In this document: positions 8,407 to 17,532 of the stretch, piece by piece
How positions within the stretch are numbered: the first letter of the stretch is position 1
Layout: every line of letters starts with the position of its first letter
Assembly: GCA_029556545.1 (NCBI GenBank)
Contig: JAKQEQ010000153.1
Span: 107,348-171,347, forward strand
Length of the DNA stretch: 64,000 nucleotides
Direction of reading: 5' to 3'
Origin: Candidatus Hydrogenedentota bacterium
Lineage (GTDB): Bacteria; Hydrogenedentota; Hydrogenedentia; Hydrogenedentales; JAGMZX01
The notes under the pieces: model-generated
What the model was told of the DNA's origin: nothing
Seen by the model: only the letters and a program-made list of their open reading frames with translations
The model's database searches: none
Made by a program: the position numbers and the translations under genes

Positions 8407-9237
8407 TTACTCGCGCGCGGCGAGAAACTGCTCGACCTCGTCGAAACGGAATACAGGGCCGGTAAGGCCGCTCTTTTCCGCGTCGCAGGTCGCAATCTCG
8501 CGCACGCCGCGCTTCAGGTCGCGCTGCATGTAGACAAACTGCCAATCCTTGCGCACGCCGCGCCGGTGCAGCGCCTCGACGGCGTAAGTCATCATCACCT
8601 CCGGGCCCGCGATGTACGCGACGGCGTAGTACGGGTCGAACGGGGCGCGCGGGATAAGGTTCGTGAACACGCCCACGGGGCCGTGCCAGTCGCGCGACGC
8701 GCGATCGACCGTGACGAGCACCTCCATGTCGAAGCGGCCCCGCCACCGCTCGAGTTCCTTGCGATAAAGGATGTCCTCGGGCGTGCGCGCGCCATACAGG
8801 ACCGTGGTGTGGCCGTAGCGCTCACGCTGCCGGATAAGGGCGTGCACCAGGGGACGCATGGGCGCCAGCCCGATGCCGCCCGCCACAATCACCACGTCGT
8901 TTTCCTCCGCGGGTTCGAGGGGCCAGCCCGCGCCGAAGGGGCCGCTCACCGTGATCTCCGCGCCCGCGTCCAGCCCGCACAGCGCCTCGGTCACGCGACC
9001 GACCGCGCGCACCGTGTGAAGGAGCACGTCCGGCGCGTCAGGATGCACGCAAATCGCCATGGCGGCGGCCCCCACGTTGTTTACGTGAACCATATTGTAC
9101 TGGCCCGGCGCGAAATCCGGGACCGCGCCGCCGTCCGCGCGGACCAACTCCAGCGTGGCGGTATCCGGCGTCTCGGGGACTACGGACCGGATGCGGTAGA
9201 TTGTCTTGTTTGCCTTTTCCTGTTGCGGCGTACTCAT
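8407..9237 (-). CDS. Hydrogenase/sulfhydrogenase gamma-like FAD-NAD(P) oxidoreductase, Fe-S site degenerate
   Basis: 276 residues. The ferredoxin-reductase-like FAD domain has the pattern around PGQYNMVHV (about 44-52), and the NAD(P) domain has VAGGIGLAPMRPL (about 118-130) and IAGPEVMM. The nearest known family is the gamma subunit of group 3b [NiFe] hydrogenases and AsrB-type sulfite reductases. Those proteins end with a four-Cys [2Fe-2S] site of the type KCGVGxCGHC; here the region reads KRGVREIATC, and only one Cys is in register before GPVFRFDEVEQF. The cluster is therefore probably absent. The gene follows the cNMP protein by 20 bases. Confidence 0.85.
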   Translation of the reverse strand: MSTPQQEKANKTIYRIRSVVPETPDTATLELVRADGGAVPDFAPGQYNMVHVNNVGAAAMAICVHPDAPDVLLHTVRAVGRVTEALCGLDAGAEITVSGPFGAGWPLEPAEENDVVIVAGGIGLAPMRPLVHALIRQRERYGHTTVLYGARTPEDILYRKELERWRGRFDMEVLVTVDRASRDWHGPVGVFTNLIPRAPFDPYYAVAYIAGPEVMMTYAVEALHRRGVRKDWQFVYMQRDLKRGVREIATCDAEKSGLTGPVFRFDEVEQFLAARE

Positions 9238-9257
9238 GCTGTTGCCCTTTCAGGACG

Positions 9258-9722
9258 CTAGGCGTACATGTCGCTCATTTGGAGCAGGACCGCGGAGAGC
9301 CTTCCCGTGAAGACCGCCAGGAACCGCTTAATGATCTCGTAGCCGAACTCATGATCGGCCTCGAGGGCGTCGCGGAAGGCGGCGGCGTCAATCGCCAGCA
9401 TGCGCGTTAACTGCGTGGCCCGGGCGTCGAAGCGCCACTGATACGGCGGCACCAGCCAGGAACACCCGAGGACACCGTGCCGGTCGATGGTGTGGAGGAC
9501 AATGGACCCTCCCCGGTGGGGCTCGAAGACCTCGAGGGCAACCTGGCCCTGGCGGATCAGATAGCAGTGGGTCGCCTGACCGCCCGCCCGGAATACGTAC
9601 TCGCCCGCCGGGAAACTCTCGAGGATAACGTGGGGCGTCAGCCGCGCCAGATACTCCGGTGGTATTCCCTTGAAGAACTCGTGTTCGGCCAACAGTTGTT
9701 TGATCTCGTCCACGGATGACAT
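9258..9722 (-). CDS. Cyclic-nucleotide-binding domain protein, no DNA-binding domain
   Basis: 154 residues, one cNMP beta-roll: FPAGEYVFRAGG, YLIRQGQVALEV, then a phosphate-binding-cassette-like stretch around LGCSWLVPP, and a C-terminal helical hinge. There is no helix-turn-helix, so it is not a CRP-type activator. From general knowledge, such proteins often precede bacterial group 3b hydrogenase genes and may tune the enzyme. It is the first gene of the minus-strand block. Confidence 0.85.
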   Translation of the reverse strand: MSSVDEIKQLLAEHEFFKGIPPEYLARLTPHVILESFPAGEYVFRAGGQATHCYLIRQGQVALEVFEPHRGGSIVLHTIDRHGVLGCSWLVPPYQWRFDARATQLTRMLAIDAAAFRDALEADHEFGYEIIKRFLAVFTGRLSAVLLQMSDMYA

Positions 9723-10035
9723 CGCGCGCGTTTCCCTCTACTGCCGGACCCGTTTCCCGTTCCCGCTTTCTCCGTTGCCCGGACACTCGACGGAGGCCGT
9801 CCGCAGGCTGAACTATAAACGGGACGGAACGCAAGTATACCCGCAATCGCCCGCGAAACGAAATACGTGCCCCGGTACCAGACACTCCCACAAACGGCGG
9901 CCCGTCCCTCCGAGAAACCCGAAATACAGGGGGGTAAACCCGCCGCCGCTTGCAGGATTCGCGATTCTGCGTTACAGTTTAGGCAGACGATAACAGGGCT
10001 GTGCCGCGGATGACATCGAGGCATAGCGTGGAATT
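9723..10035. other. Divergent intergenic region, 313 bases
   Basis: It separates the minus-strand hyp/leu block from the plus-strand PAC2 gene and so must hold promoters for both. I see no good TTGACA/TATAAT pair and no clear RNA gene. Confidence 0.5.
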
Positions 10036-10902
10036 ATGGCGCTCCCACTGACCATATATCGCGAACCGAGCTTCTCCGAGGCCCGGCTCGTGATGGGATT
10101 CTCCGGCTGGATGGACGGCGGCGAGGTCTCGACGGGGACCGTCGAGTATCTCGTGTCGCGTTTTCAGACTGTCGAGTTCGCACAGATTCAGCCGCAGGAC
10201 TTCTTCGTGTACAACGTTCCCGGCCCGATGGAGGTGGCCGCCCTGTTCCGGCCGCAGGCGCGCATCGAGAACGGGGTCGTCGCGGCGGTCGAGGAGCCGG
10301 CTAATGCGTTCCACGGTTGCCCCGAGCACAATCTTATCCTCTTCGCGGGCCGCGAGCCGAATGTTCGATGGAAGGCCTACGCGGACTGCATTCTCCACGT
10401 GGCCGCCACCTTCGGCGTAACGAAAATCTACTTCGTCGGCAGCGTCGCGGGGATCGCGCCGCATACCCGCATGCCCCGGTTCTTCTGTTCCGTCTCGGAG
10501 CCGTCCATGACGCCGCTCCTGCAGCAATACGGGCTCGAACCGTCGAACTACGCGGGGCCGGCCGGCTTCGTCACGTACCTGACCACGCGGTGCCCGCAGT
10601 ACGGAATCGAGATGATGAACGTGGTGGCGGAAGTCCCGGCTTACGTTCAGGGGCGCAACGTGAAGTGCATCGAGGCGACGATTCACAAGCTGGGCGAGCT
10701 GCTCGACATCAGCATCCACACGGACGACCTGCACTTCATGAGCGTCGAATTCGAGAAACAACTGAGCAAGATCATTCGTAAGCGCCCGGAACTCGCGGAA
10801 CTCATCGGCAAGATCGAGCACGACTACGACCGCCAGGTCGTCGATACGCAAATGGCCGACCTGAAAGCTTGGTTCGAGAAGCAGGACATCCGGCTCGACT
10901 GA
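10036..10902 (+). CDS. PAC2-family protein
   Basis: 288 residues matching the PAC2 (proteasome assembly chaperone 2-like) fold: LVMGFSGWMDGGEVSTG at the N-terminus, LILFAGREPNVRW (about 99-111), a glycine-rich SVAGIAPHTRMPR, and a helical C-terminus rich in charged residues. Bacterial members are widespread and uncharacterised. Nothing in the window encodes a proteasome, so a chaperone role is not implied. ATG at 10036. Confidence 0.85.
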   Translation: MALPLTIYREPSFSEARLVMGFSGWMDGGEVSTGTVEYLVSRFQTVEFAQIQPQDFFVYNVPGPMEVAALFRPQARIENGVVAAVEEPANAFHGCPEHNLILFAGREPNVRWKAYADCILHVAATFGVTKIYFVGSVAGIAPHTRMPRFFCSVSEPSMTPLLQQYGLEPSNYAGPAGFVTYLTTRCPQYGIEMMNVVAEVPAYVQGRNVKCIEATIHKLGELLDISIHTDDLHFMSVEFEKQLSKIIRKRPELAELIGKIEHDYDRQVVDTQMADLKAWFEKQDIRLD

Positions 10903-10987
10903 GCGCGGCGACGCGCCCGCTCGCCGCGCGCCGTACCGATGCGCTATCATAGGCGTCGCGCACGGTTTCCACTACGCGGATGTACCC

Positions 10988-12685
10988 ATGAAGCTCTCCT
11001 TCCGAATCGCACTGTTCTCCCTCGCATGCGCCTGTTCCGCCGCGGCGCTCGCCGCGCAGGCGGACCCGGTGGCGGCGAACGCATCGCTGCCCCGGCTTAT
11101 CCTCGATCATCCGATCACGTCCGTATTCGCGATTATCGGGATCGGGATGTTGCTGGGCAGCATCAAAATATACGGCGTATCTCTGGGCAGCAGCGGCGTG
11201 ATCTTCGTCGCGATTGTCTTCGGCGCGCTTGGCTGCTCGCTGCCGAAGGAATTAGGCAATTTCGGCTTGGTGCTGTTTGTGTACTGTGTCGGCCTGAGCG
11301 CCGGACCGGGGTTCTTCCGAGCGTTCTTCCGCCACGGGACCGAGCTCGCCAAGATCAGCGTGACGGTGGTCGCCGCGGGCGCAACGGTCGCCGTCGCGTT
11401 CGCGTGGATGGCGGGCGTCCCGGCGCCATTGGCCGCCGGGGTCTTCGCGGGCGCGCTCACGAGCACGCCCGGCCTCGCCACGGCGCTCGCCGACCTGCAG
11501 AACGACCCGATGGTGTCGATCGGCTACGGTATCGCCTACCCCTTCGGTGTCGTCGCCGTCGTATTATTCGTGCAACTGCTGCCGCGTCTCCTGGGCCACG
11601 ACCTCGAGGCGGAGGGCCATAAGCACGCGGCGTCGGGGCCCGACAAGAACCGCATCCAGCGCATGCTCATCGAGGTGTGCAATCCGTCGATCATGGGCCG
11701 CAAAATCCAGGACGTCCACTTCGTCGCCGCGTCGCGCTGCCAGATTTCTCGGGTCTTGCGGGGCGAACGCCTTGTCCCTATCACCTCCGAGACCGTCTTC
11801 GAGGACGGCCAGCATCTGCTCGCCGTCGGCCATGACGACCGTCTCCAGGACCTGGCCGACTTCCTCGGAAGGCGCAGCGACCGACCCTATTATCTCGACA
11901 CGGCCTCGGAATTGATGCAGGTGGTCGCGACAGCGCCCGCCGTGGTCGGTAAGAGCCTGCGCGAATTGAACCTGATCAACAAGTTCGGCGTCACGATCTC
12001 GCGCATCATCCGGCATGACGTGGGCTTCGTGCCCGACGCCGAAACCGTCGTGCAGCGCGCCGACGTGCTCTACGCCGTCGGCGAGCCGCAGGCGATCAAA
12101 CAGCTCGCGACGTTCGCGGGACATCGCACGCGCGTCCTCGATGAGACAGACCTCATCTCCCTGTCGGCAGGCATCATCGCCGGCGTGTTGCTCGGCATGA
12201 CGCCCATCGCCTTTCCCGGCACGCAGGGGTTCACCCTCGGGTTGGCCGGCGGACCGCTGCTTGTGGCGTTGGTGCTCGGGCACTTCGGGGGCGTCGGCCG
12301 CATCCGCGGCCACATGCCGCGGGCGGCCCGGTTGCTCATGACCGAAGCGGGACTCGTCTTCTTCCTCGCGGCCGCGGGCGCCAAAGCGGGGGAGGGCTTC
12401 CTGCCCGTGCTGCGCAGCCAGGGAGTGCCGCTCGTCGTCATGGGCGCGCTGATCAGCACGCTTCCCATGCTTCTCGGCTATGGATTTGCGCGGCGCGTTC
12501 TTCGCCTGGGCCTGCTCGAAACCTATGGCGGCATTTGTGGCGGCATGACCTCGACCCCCGGGCTCGGCGCCCTGACGAGTCGCACCGACTCGGAAGTCCC
12601 CACCGTCAGCTATGCCACCGCCTACCCCGTCGCACTAATCCTGGTGACCGTCTTCGCGCAAATGATCATCGCCGTGCTCACCTGA
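10988..12685 (+). CDS. AspT/YidE-type transporter with RCK_C (TrkA-C) domains
   Basis: 565 residues, the usual size of the aspartate:alanine exchanger/YidE/YbjL family. Two copies of the hydrophobic AspT-type module (about 38-195 and 385-560) carry the repeated signature ALTSTPGLATAL / GGMTSTPGLGAL. Between them, around 215-375, lie two soluble RCK_C-like domains (LIEVCNPSIMGRKIQD; TAPAVVGKSLRELNL) that probably bind a regulatory ligand. The first 22 residues look like a signal peptide. Likely an inner-membrane anion or amino-acid exchanger; the substrate is unknown. Confidence 0.88.
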   Translation: MKLSFRIALFSLACACSAAALAAQADPVAANASLPRLILDHPITSVFAIIGIGMLLGSIKIYGVSLGSSGVIFVAIVFGALGCSLPKELGNFGLVLFVYCVGLSAGPGFFRAFFRHGTELAKISVTVVAAGATVAVAFAWMAGVPAPLAAGVFAGALTSTPGLATALADLQNDPMVSIGYGIAYPFGVVAVVLFVQLLPRLLGHDLEAEGHKHAASGPDKNRIQRMLIEVCNPSIMGRKIQDVHFVAASRCQISRVLRGERLVPITSETVFEDGQHLLAVGHDDRLQDLADFLGRRSDRPYYLDTASELMQVVATAPAVVGKSLRELNLINKFGVTISRIIRHDVGFVPDAETVVQRADVLYAVGEPQAIKQLATFAGHRTRVLDETDLISLSAGIIAGVLLGMTPIAFPGTQGFTLGLAGGPLLVALVLGHFGGVGRIRGHMPRAARLLMTEAGLVFFLAAAGAKAGEGFLPVLRSQGVPLVVMGALISTLPMLLGYGFARRVLRLGLLETYGGICGGMTSTPGLGALTSRTDSEVPTVSYATAYPVALILVTVFAQMIIAVLT

Positions 12686-12771
12686 GCGCCTCCCGCCCGC
12701 CGTCTTCTTTCCCGCCGCGCCCGGAAGAAATCCACACCACGGGTTGTTCGTTTTGTACGGACGTGGTGGGC

Positions 12772-12810
12772 GAACCTCCGCCGGCTTGCAGGCTCAGTGC
12801 GCGGAGGTTC
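12772..12810 (+). promoter_or_regulatory. Hairpin in the citrate synthase leader
   Basis: Perfect 10-bp arms GAACCTCCGC (12772-12781) and GCGGAGGTTC (12801-12810) with a 19-nt loop, 66 bases before the citrate synthase start. No T-tract follows. It may be a leader structure or the end of the transporter mRNA. Confidence 0.45.
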
Positions 12811-12876
12811 CCTCTCCGGTGCGGCGAAAACGCCACCGTGCAGGCGCGCGGCGACACACAAAGGAGGTTGCGCACG

Positions 12877-13992
12877 ATGACGATGGTTTACAGCCCCGGT
12901 TTGGATGGTGTCGTGGCCGGAGAAACCCGGGTTTCCTGCGTGGACCAGGGACGCCTCTTGTACCGCGGCTACGCGATTCAGGAACTTGCGGAAAAGACGA
13001 ATTTCGAGGAAGTCCTGCATCTCATGCTCTACGGCGAACTGCCGGGCGAGGAGCGGCTCCAGTACATCATGGACCGGCTCGATGATTTCCGCGCCTTACC
13101 GGAACAGGTCTACCACGTGCTGCAACACATCCCCGCGACGGTCCCGATGATGGAGGTGGTCCGCACGATGGTCTCTTTCGCGGGGCACTTCGATCCTGTC
13201 GAAGGCGATGACGACGAGGCGATCCGCCAGCGCGCGATCTGGCTGACGGCCCAGGTTCCAAGCATCATTGCGGCCCGGCACCGCCTGTTGAACGGCGACG
13301 AACCGGTCAAGCCGCGGCGGGGCATGTCCCACGCCGCCCAGATGCTCTATCTGCTGTTCGGCGAGGAGCCGGACGACATGACCGCCGACCTGCTGGACCT
13401 CACGCTGGTCTTGTACGCCGAACACGAATTCAACGCCAGCACGTTCACGTGCCGGGTCATCTGCTCGACGGAATCGGACCTCGTTTCGTCGGTCGCGGGC
13501 GCGATTGGCGCGCTCAAGGGGCCGCTACACGGCGGCGCGAACGAAGCCGCCATGAGAATGCTCCTGCGGTTCAAGTCGGCGGACGAAGCCGCGAAATGGG
13601 TCGTCGAGGCGCTGGAACGCAAGGAGAAGATCATGGGATTCGGCCACCGCGTCTACCGACACGGCGACCACCGGGCGCACATCCTCGAACAGAAGATGCG
13701 TAAACTGGCGCACAAGAAGGGGCAGGACCACTGGCTCGCCATTTACGACGCTGTCCGGGACCCCGTGCGACGGCTGAAGAACATCTACCCGAATGTGGAC
13801 TACCCCTGCGGCCTTACCTATCACTTGATGGGGCTGCCGCTTGACCTGTTCACGCCGATCTTTGTGTCCGCGCGCGTAAGCGGGTGGAGCGCCCATTACC
13901 TCGAACAGTCCCGCGGCAACCGGCTTTACCGCCCGCTCAGCGAATACATCGGCCAGGCCGAGCGGACCGTCCCCCCCCTTGACGAACGGTAA
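12877..13992 (+). CDS. gltA: Citrate synthase (or 2-methylcitrate synthase)
   Basis: 371 residues, a short bacterial-type citrate synthase. Catalytic residues are in place: His218 in GPLHGGANE, His257 in GFGHRVYRHGD, and an Asp in PLDLFTPIF (about 323; the family Asp lies in this segment). It condenses oxaloacetate with acetyl-CoA (or propionyl-CoA). The start is decided by a perfect AAAGGAGG at 12861-12868; the open frame upstream is an extension without homology. Whether it is a citrate or methylcitrate synthase cannot be settled without prpB/prpD neighbours, and none are seen. Confidence 0.93.
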   Translation: MTMVYSPGLDGVVAGETRVSCVDQGRLLYRGYAIQELAEKTNFEEVLHLMLYGELPGEERLQYIMDRLDDFRALPEQVYHVLQHIPATVPMMEVVRTMVSFAGHFDPVEGDDDEAIRQRAIWLTAQVPSIIAARHRLLNGDEPVKPRRGMSHAAQMLYLLFGEEPDDMTADLLDLTLVLYAEHEFNASTFTCRVICSTESDLVSSVAGAIGALKGPLHGGANEAAMRMLLRFKSADEAAKWVVEALERKEKIMGFGHRVYRHGDHRAHILEQKMRKLAHKKGQDHWLAIYDAVRDPVRRLKNIYPNVDYPCGLTYHLMGLPLDLFTPIFVSARVSGWSAHYLEQSRGNRLYRPLSEYIGQAERTVPPLDER

Positions 13993-14049
13993 GGGCTTCG
14001 GGGACCGGTCGAACGGGAATCCGCGGGAATCGTTTCCCGGGTCGCGTCG

Positions 14050-14676
14050 TCACTCGGCAGGCAAGTAAGGCGCCGGATCCACCGCCTTGCCATCGATGCG
14101 GACCTCGTAATGCAGGTGGGGCGTCGTGGCGCGGCCGGTCCGACCGATCTTCCCGAGTTCGTCGCCCTTGCACACCTTGTCGCCCACCTTTACGTTCCGC
14201 GCGGAAAGGTGCGCGTAAGCCGTGGCGCAACCCTCGCCGTGATCGACCACCACGATATGGCCGTAGCCGTCCTGAACCGTCGACAACGTTACGGCCCCGT
14301 CCGCCGTCGCGACGACCGGAGCGCCGAACGGCGCCTTGATGTCAATACCGCGGTGCAGACGCGACTTGCCGCTGCCGCCGCTGGCGCGGCGCACACCGAA
14401 GGTCGAAATGACTTTACAGGCAGGATGGTCAATCGGCCACGATTCGGGGACCGCGGCGATGGGCGTCGGCGCGGGCTGTTCCGCCGGGCGTTCAAAAACG
14501 GGGGCGCGGACGGGGCGGGGCTCGATGCGATAGACGTAGGCGGCAAGCGGTCTGGTGGATGTTATCGTCGTGGGTTTCGCTGCTTCGCGGTGCCCCGCAC
14601 ACCCTAGAACCCCCGAAGCCATCGCCGCCATGATCAAGAACGCCGCTACTCCCCCGCACAACCCGCGACACACCAT
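14050..14676 (-). CDS. M23-family peptidase lipoprotein
   Basis: 208 residues from the ATG at 14676, which has GGAAGGAG upstream. A lipoprotein signal (hydrophobic stretch ending GVLGC at about 24) predicts envelope anchoring. The C-terminal LytM/M23 domain shows HRGIDIKAPFG (zinc His and Asp) and HLHYEVR (second zinc site). These enzymes cut peptidoglycan cross-bridges or activate amidases. A Pro-rich linker (about 60-85) joins lipid anchor and peptidase. Confidence 0.9.
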   Translation of the reverse strand: MVCRGLCGGVAAFLIMAAMASGVLGCAGHREAAKPTTITSTRPLAAYVYRIEPRPVRAPVFERPAEQPAPTPIAAVPESWPIDHPACKVISTFGVRRASGGSGKSRLHRGIDIKAPFGAPVVATADGAVTLSTVQDGYGHIVVVDHGEGCATAYAHLSARNVKVGDKVCKGDELGKIGRTGRATTPHLHYEVRIDGKAVDPAPYLPAE

Positions 14677-14903
14677 GCTCGCGCTCCTTCCGCAATAATG
14701 CAATTTCACACCACCGCGAGGGGCCGCGACGCCACCATAGCCGTGGCGTAAGCAAACCCGCAGGCCGAGACCACCACGCATGAGGCCTTCCGAATCCCTC
14801 CACGCGGAGCCATTATAGCAACTCAGGCGCTCCTGCGCCACCTTGATGCGGGGAGCCGCACGCGGGCTGCTTGCAGAAGGCTCATGCACCAAGTCACGAA
14901 GCG

Positions 14904-15389
14904 CTAATGCGTTTGTTGACGCGCGGGCGCGCCGCCCGTCCGCCGCAGCGCCTTGCGCAGTTCGACGTTCTCCGCGTTGGCTTTCTCAAGGCGCTCGCTG
15001 AGAATGTGGATCACGTTCAGGAGCAGCCGCACCGCAACGTGCTTCTCGAGAATGTTGTTGATGCTGCGCTCATCGAGCGTGAAGACTTTCGCGGGGGTGA
15101 TGGCCGTAGCGCTGGCGATGCGCGGCCTGCGATTCAGCACCGCCATCTCTCCGAAAGCATCACCGACTTCGCATTTCGCAATGAGTTCGCTCTTGTTGTA
15201 GATGCCCACCTCGCCGCTCAAGACGATGAAGACATTCGTGCCCAGCATACCCTCGTGGAAGATGGTCTGGTTCTCGTGAAAGTGCAGCACGTTGCCGCAG
15301 TGAAGGATGAACTCCACCTCCTCCGGCGACAGTCCATGGAATATCTTCACCTTCTCCGCGTATTTCCTGTACTTGCTTTCGTCGCTCAT
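14904..15389 (-). CDS. Cyclic-nucleotide-binding domain protein
   Basis: 161 residues. One cNMP-binding domain: FHENQTIFHEG, FIVLSGEVGIY, and a well-formed phosphate-binding cassette GDAFGEMAVLNRRPRIAS. A C-terminal amphipathic helix (about 125-150) follows, with no HTH. The cassette is more canonical than that of the 9258-9722 protein, so cAMP or cGMP binding is plausible. The start at 15389 has GAGAGGA upstream. It is divergent from the GspE/PilB gene. Confidence 0.85.
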   Translation of the reverse strand: MSDESKYRKYAEKVKIFHGLSPEEVEFILHCGNVLHFHENQTIFHEGMLGTNVFIVLSGEVGIYNKSELIAKCEVGDAFGEMAVLNRRPRIASATAITPAKVFTLDERSINNILEKHVAVRLLLNVIHILSERLEKANAENVELRKALRRTGGAPARQQTH

Positions 15390-15585
15390 GGACAATCCTC
15401 TCGGTCCGATAATTCGATGTCCTGCGCACCCGTAGACTTTCGCCATTATCTTACCTTAATCCGCTACGCTTCGCCACTCGCCGCGCCGAACAGAGAAATT
15501 ATGCGCAATTTGCTTTGGCGTGTGGGGCGCATTTACCATCAGCGCGCGAAATCGCGTGGCGCCAGGACGGCGGGAGGGGCATTAG

Positions 15586-17532
15586 ATGAGCATGGACAAC
15601 ATCGAAGCCGGCGACCGGCTGGTCAAGCAGGACCTCATCACACAGGAAGAATTGGCAGAGGCGCGGGACCGCGCCACGCGCTCGGGCATCCCCTGGTATA
15701 AGCAGCTGATTCAGAGCGGCAAGGTGTCGTTCAGCGTTCTCGAGGATGCGCTACGCTACGAGTTCCACCTGCCTTCGACCCAGAGCAAGCAGAAGCAACT
15801 CGGCGACACGCTCGTCGAGATCAAGGCAATTACGCTGGAGCAGTTGCGTGAGGCCTTGGCGGAGCAGCAGCGGACAGGCCGCCTCCTCGGCAACATCCTC
15901 CTCGAGCATGAGTACGTTACCGAGGAGATGATGGCGCGCGCCCTCAGCCGTCAGCAGGGACTCGAGTTCACCGCTATCGAGGACGCGTCCAGCAGTCGCG
16001 ACGCCTTAGAGGCGGTCCCCGAGAGCATCGCCCGAAGCTACCAATTCATACCCGTCGCCATCGAAAGGGACAAGGTGGCCGTTCTCATAGCGGACCCGTC
16101 CCTGCGCGAGCGGCTGGGCGATGCCGGGGTGCTTCTTTCGAAGCGCTTCTATCCGATGATGACGGCAGCGCATGACCTCGAGGCGGAAATCGAGCGTCGT
16201 TATGCGGCGCTGCGCCAGGGCGACGCGCCGAAGGCAGCACCCAGGCAGCAGACCGCACCCGCAAAACAAGCAACCAAGGCCGGCAAGGCCGGTGAACGCG
16301 CAAAGGGAACGCACGCAATGCAGGAACCATCCACGACCAAGACCGCAGCGGAGCCTTCGCGTTTCGAGGAAATCGCGAAGAAGGCGTCCGGCAGCACGGT
16401 TATCAAGCTGGTGTCCACCATTCTCGAGGGCGCCGTGAATTCCGGCGCCACGGATGTCCATCTCGATCCGCAGGAGCCGGAGATGCGTGTGCGCTACAGG
16501 ATCGACGGCGTGCTCCACGATATCATGAGCATTCCGCAGAACACGGAGTTGGCCGTGATTTCGCGAATAAAAATACTCGCCGACCTGGACATCACCGAGA
16601 CGCGCCACCCACAGGACGGGCACATCAGCATGGAGGTGGCTGGCCGTGCATTCGACGTCCGCGTCGCGACGCTTCCCACTTTCCTCGGTGAGCGCGTGGT
16701 GCTTCGACTCCTCGATCAAACGTCCATCTTGTCTGGAATCAAGGACTTGGGACTTGAATCGGACGACGAGAAGAAGCTCACCGGCCTGATCAATCAGCCC
16801 TACGGCATGATCCTGGTCACGGGGCCGACCGGGAGCGGCAAGACCACGACGTTGTATGCGGCGCTGAACCAGAAGAACGTGCTGACCGACAGTATCGTCA
16901 CGCTGGAAGACCCGGTCGAATATCAACTCTCCGGCATCAATCAGGTCCAGATTGATACGCATTTCGGCATAACTTTCGCCGCGACGCTGCGGGCGGCGAT
17001 GCGACAGGATATTGACGTGCTGTTGGTCGGTGAGATTCGTGACGCGGAGACGGCGCATATCGCCATCCGCGCCGCCATGACGGGACACTTGGTCTTCAGC
17101 ACGCTCCATACGAATGACGCACCGGAAGCCATCAGCACCCTGCGCAACATGGGGGTTCCCTCCTACCTCATATGCGGTGCGCTGAGCGCTGTCGTTGCAC
17201 AACGGTTAGTCCGAAAAATCTGCGAAAACTGCCGTCAGCCGTTCAAACCTACGCCGGAAACACTGCGCGCCATCGGTCTACCCGCCACCGTTAAGAAACT
17301 CTACGGTGGGAAGGGGTGCGCCGCGTGCTATCACACGGGCAATCATGGACGAACCGGAATATTCGAAATTCTTGAAATAACCGGTGATATTCGGCACTCT
17401 ATCGCATCCGAGGCTGGCACGCACGAGATTGCGAAGCAGGCAAAGCTCGTTACCATGGCTGAGCGTTGTCGGCAAAAAGTCCGCAGCGGAATCGTGGAAC
17501 CAAAGGAATACCTGCGGGTTATACGGCAGTAG
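15586..17532 (+). CDS. Type II secretion / type IV pilus assembly ATPase (GspE/PilB)
   Basis: 648 residues. Two MshEN-type N-terminal segments (about 10-75 and 80-200) precede a low-complexity Ala/Lys/Gln linker (about 208-245) and the ATPase. Walker A is GPTGSGKT with Lys419; the Asp box LEDPVEYQ, Walker B VLLVGEIRD and His box follow. A zinc-binding pair C546xxC549 and C578xxC581 is typical of the family. It powers pilus extension or secretion from the cytoplasmic face of the inner membrane. No other pilus gene is adjacent. The ATG follows GGGAGGGGC. Confidence 0.95.
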   Translation: MSMDNIEAGDRLVKQDLITQEELAEARDRATRSGIPWYKQLIQSGKVSFSVLEDALRYEFHLPSTQSKQKQLGDTLVEIKAITLEQLREALAEQQRTGRLLGNILLEHEYVTEEMMARALSRQQGLEFTAIEDASSSRDALEAVPESIARSYQFIPVAIERDKVAVLIADPSLRERLGDAGVLLSKRFYPMMTAAHDLEAEIERRYAALRQGDAPKAAPRQQTAPAKQATKAGKAGERAKGTHAMQEPSTTKTAAEPSRFEEIAKKASGSTVIKLVSTILEGAVNSGATDVHLDPQEPEMRVRYRIDGVLHDIMSIPQNTELAVISRIKILADLDITETRHPQDGHISMEVAGRAFDVRVATLPTFLGERVVLRLLDQTSILSGIKDLGLESDDEKKLTGLINQPYGMILVTGPTGSGKTTTLYAALNQKNVLTDSIVTLEDPVEYQLSGINQVQIDTHFGITFAATLRAAMRQDIDVLLVGEIRDAETAHIAIRAAMTGHLVFSTLHTNDAPEAISTLRNMGVPSYLICGALSAVVAQRLVRKICENCRQPFKPTPETLRAIGLPATVKKLYGGKGCAACYHTGNHGRTGIFEILEITGDIRHSIASEAGTHEIAKQAKLVTMAERCRQKVRSGIVEPKEYLRVIRQ

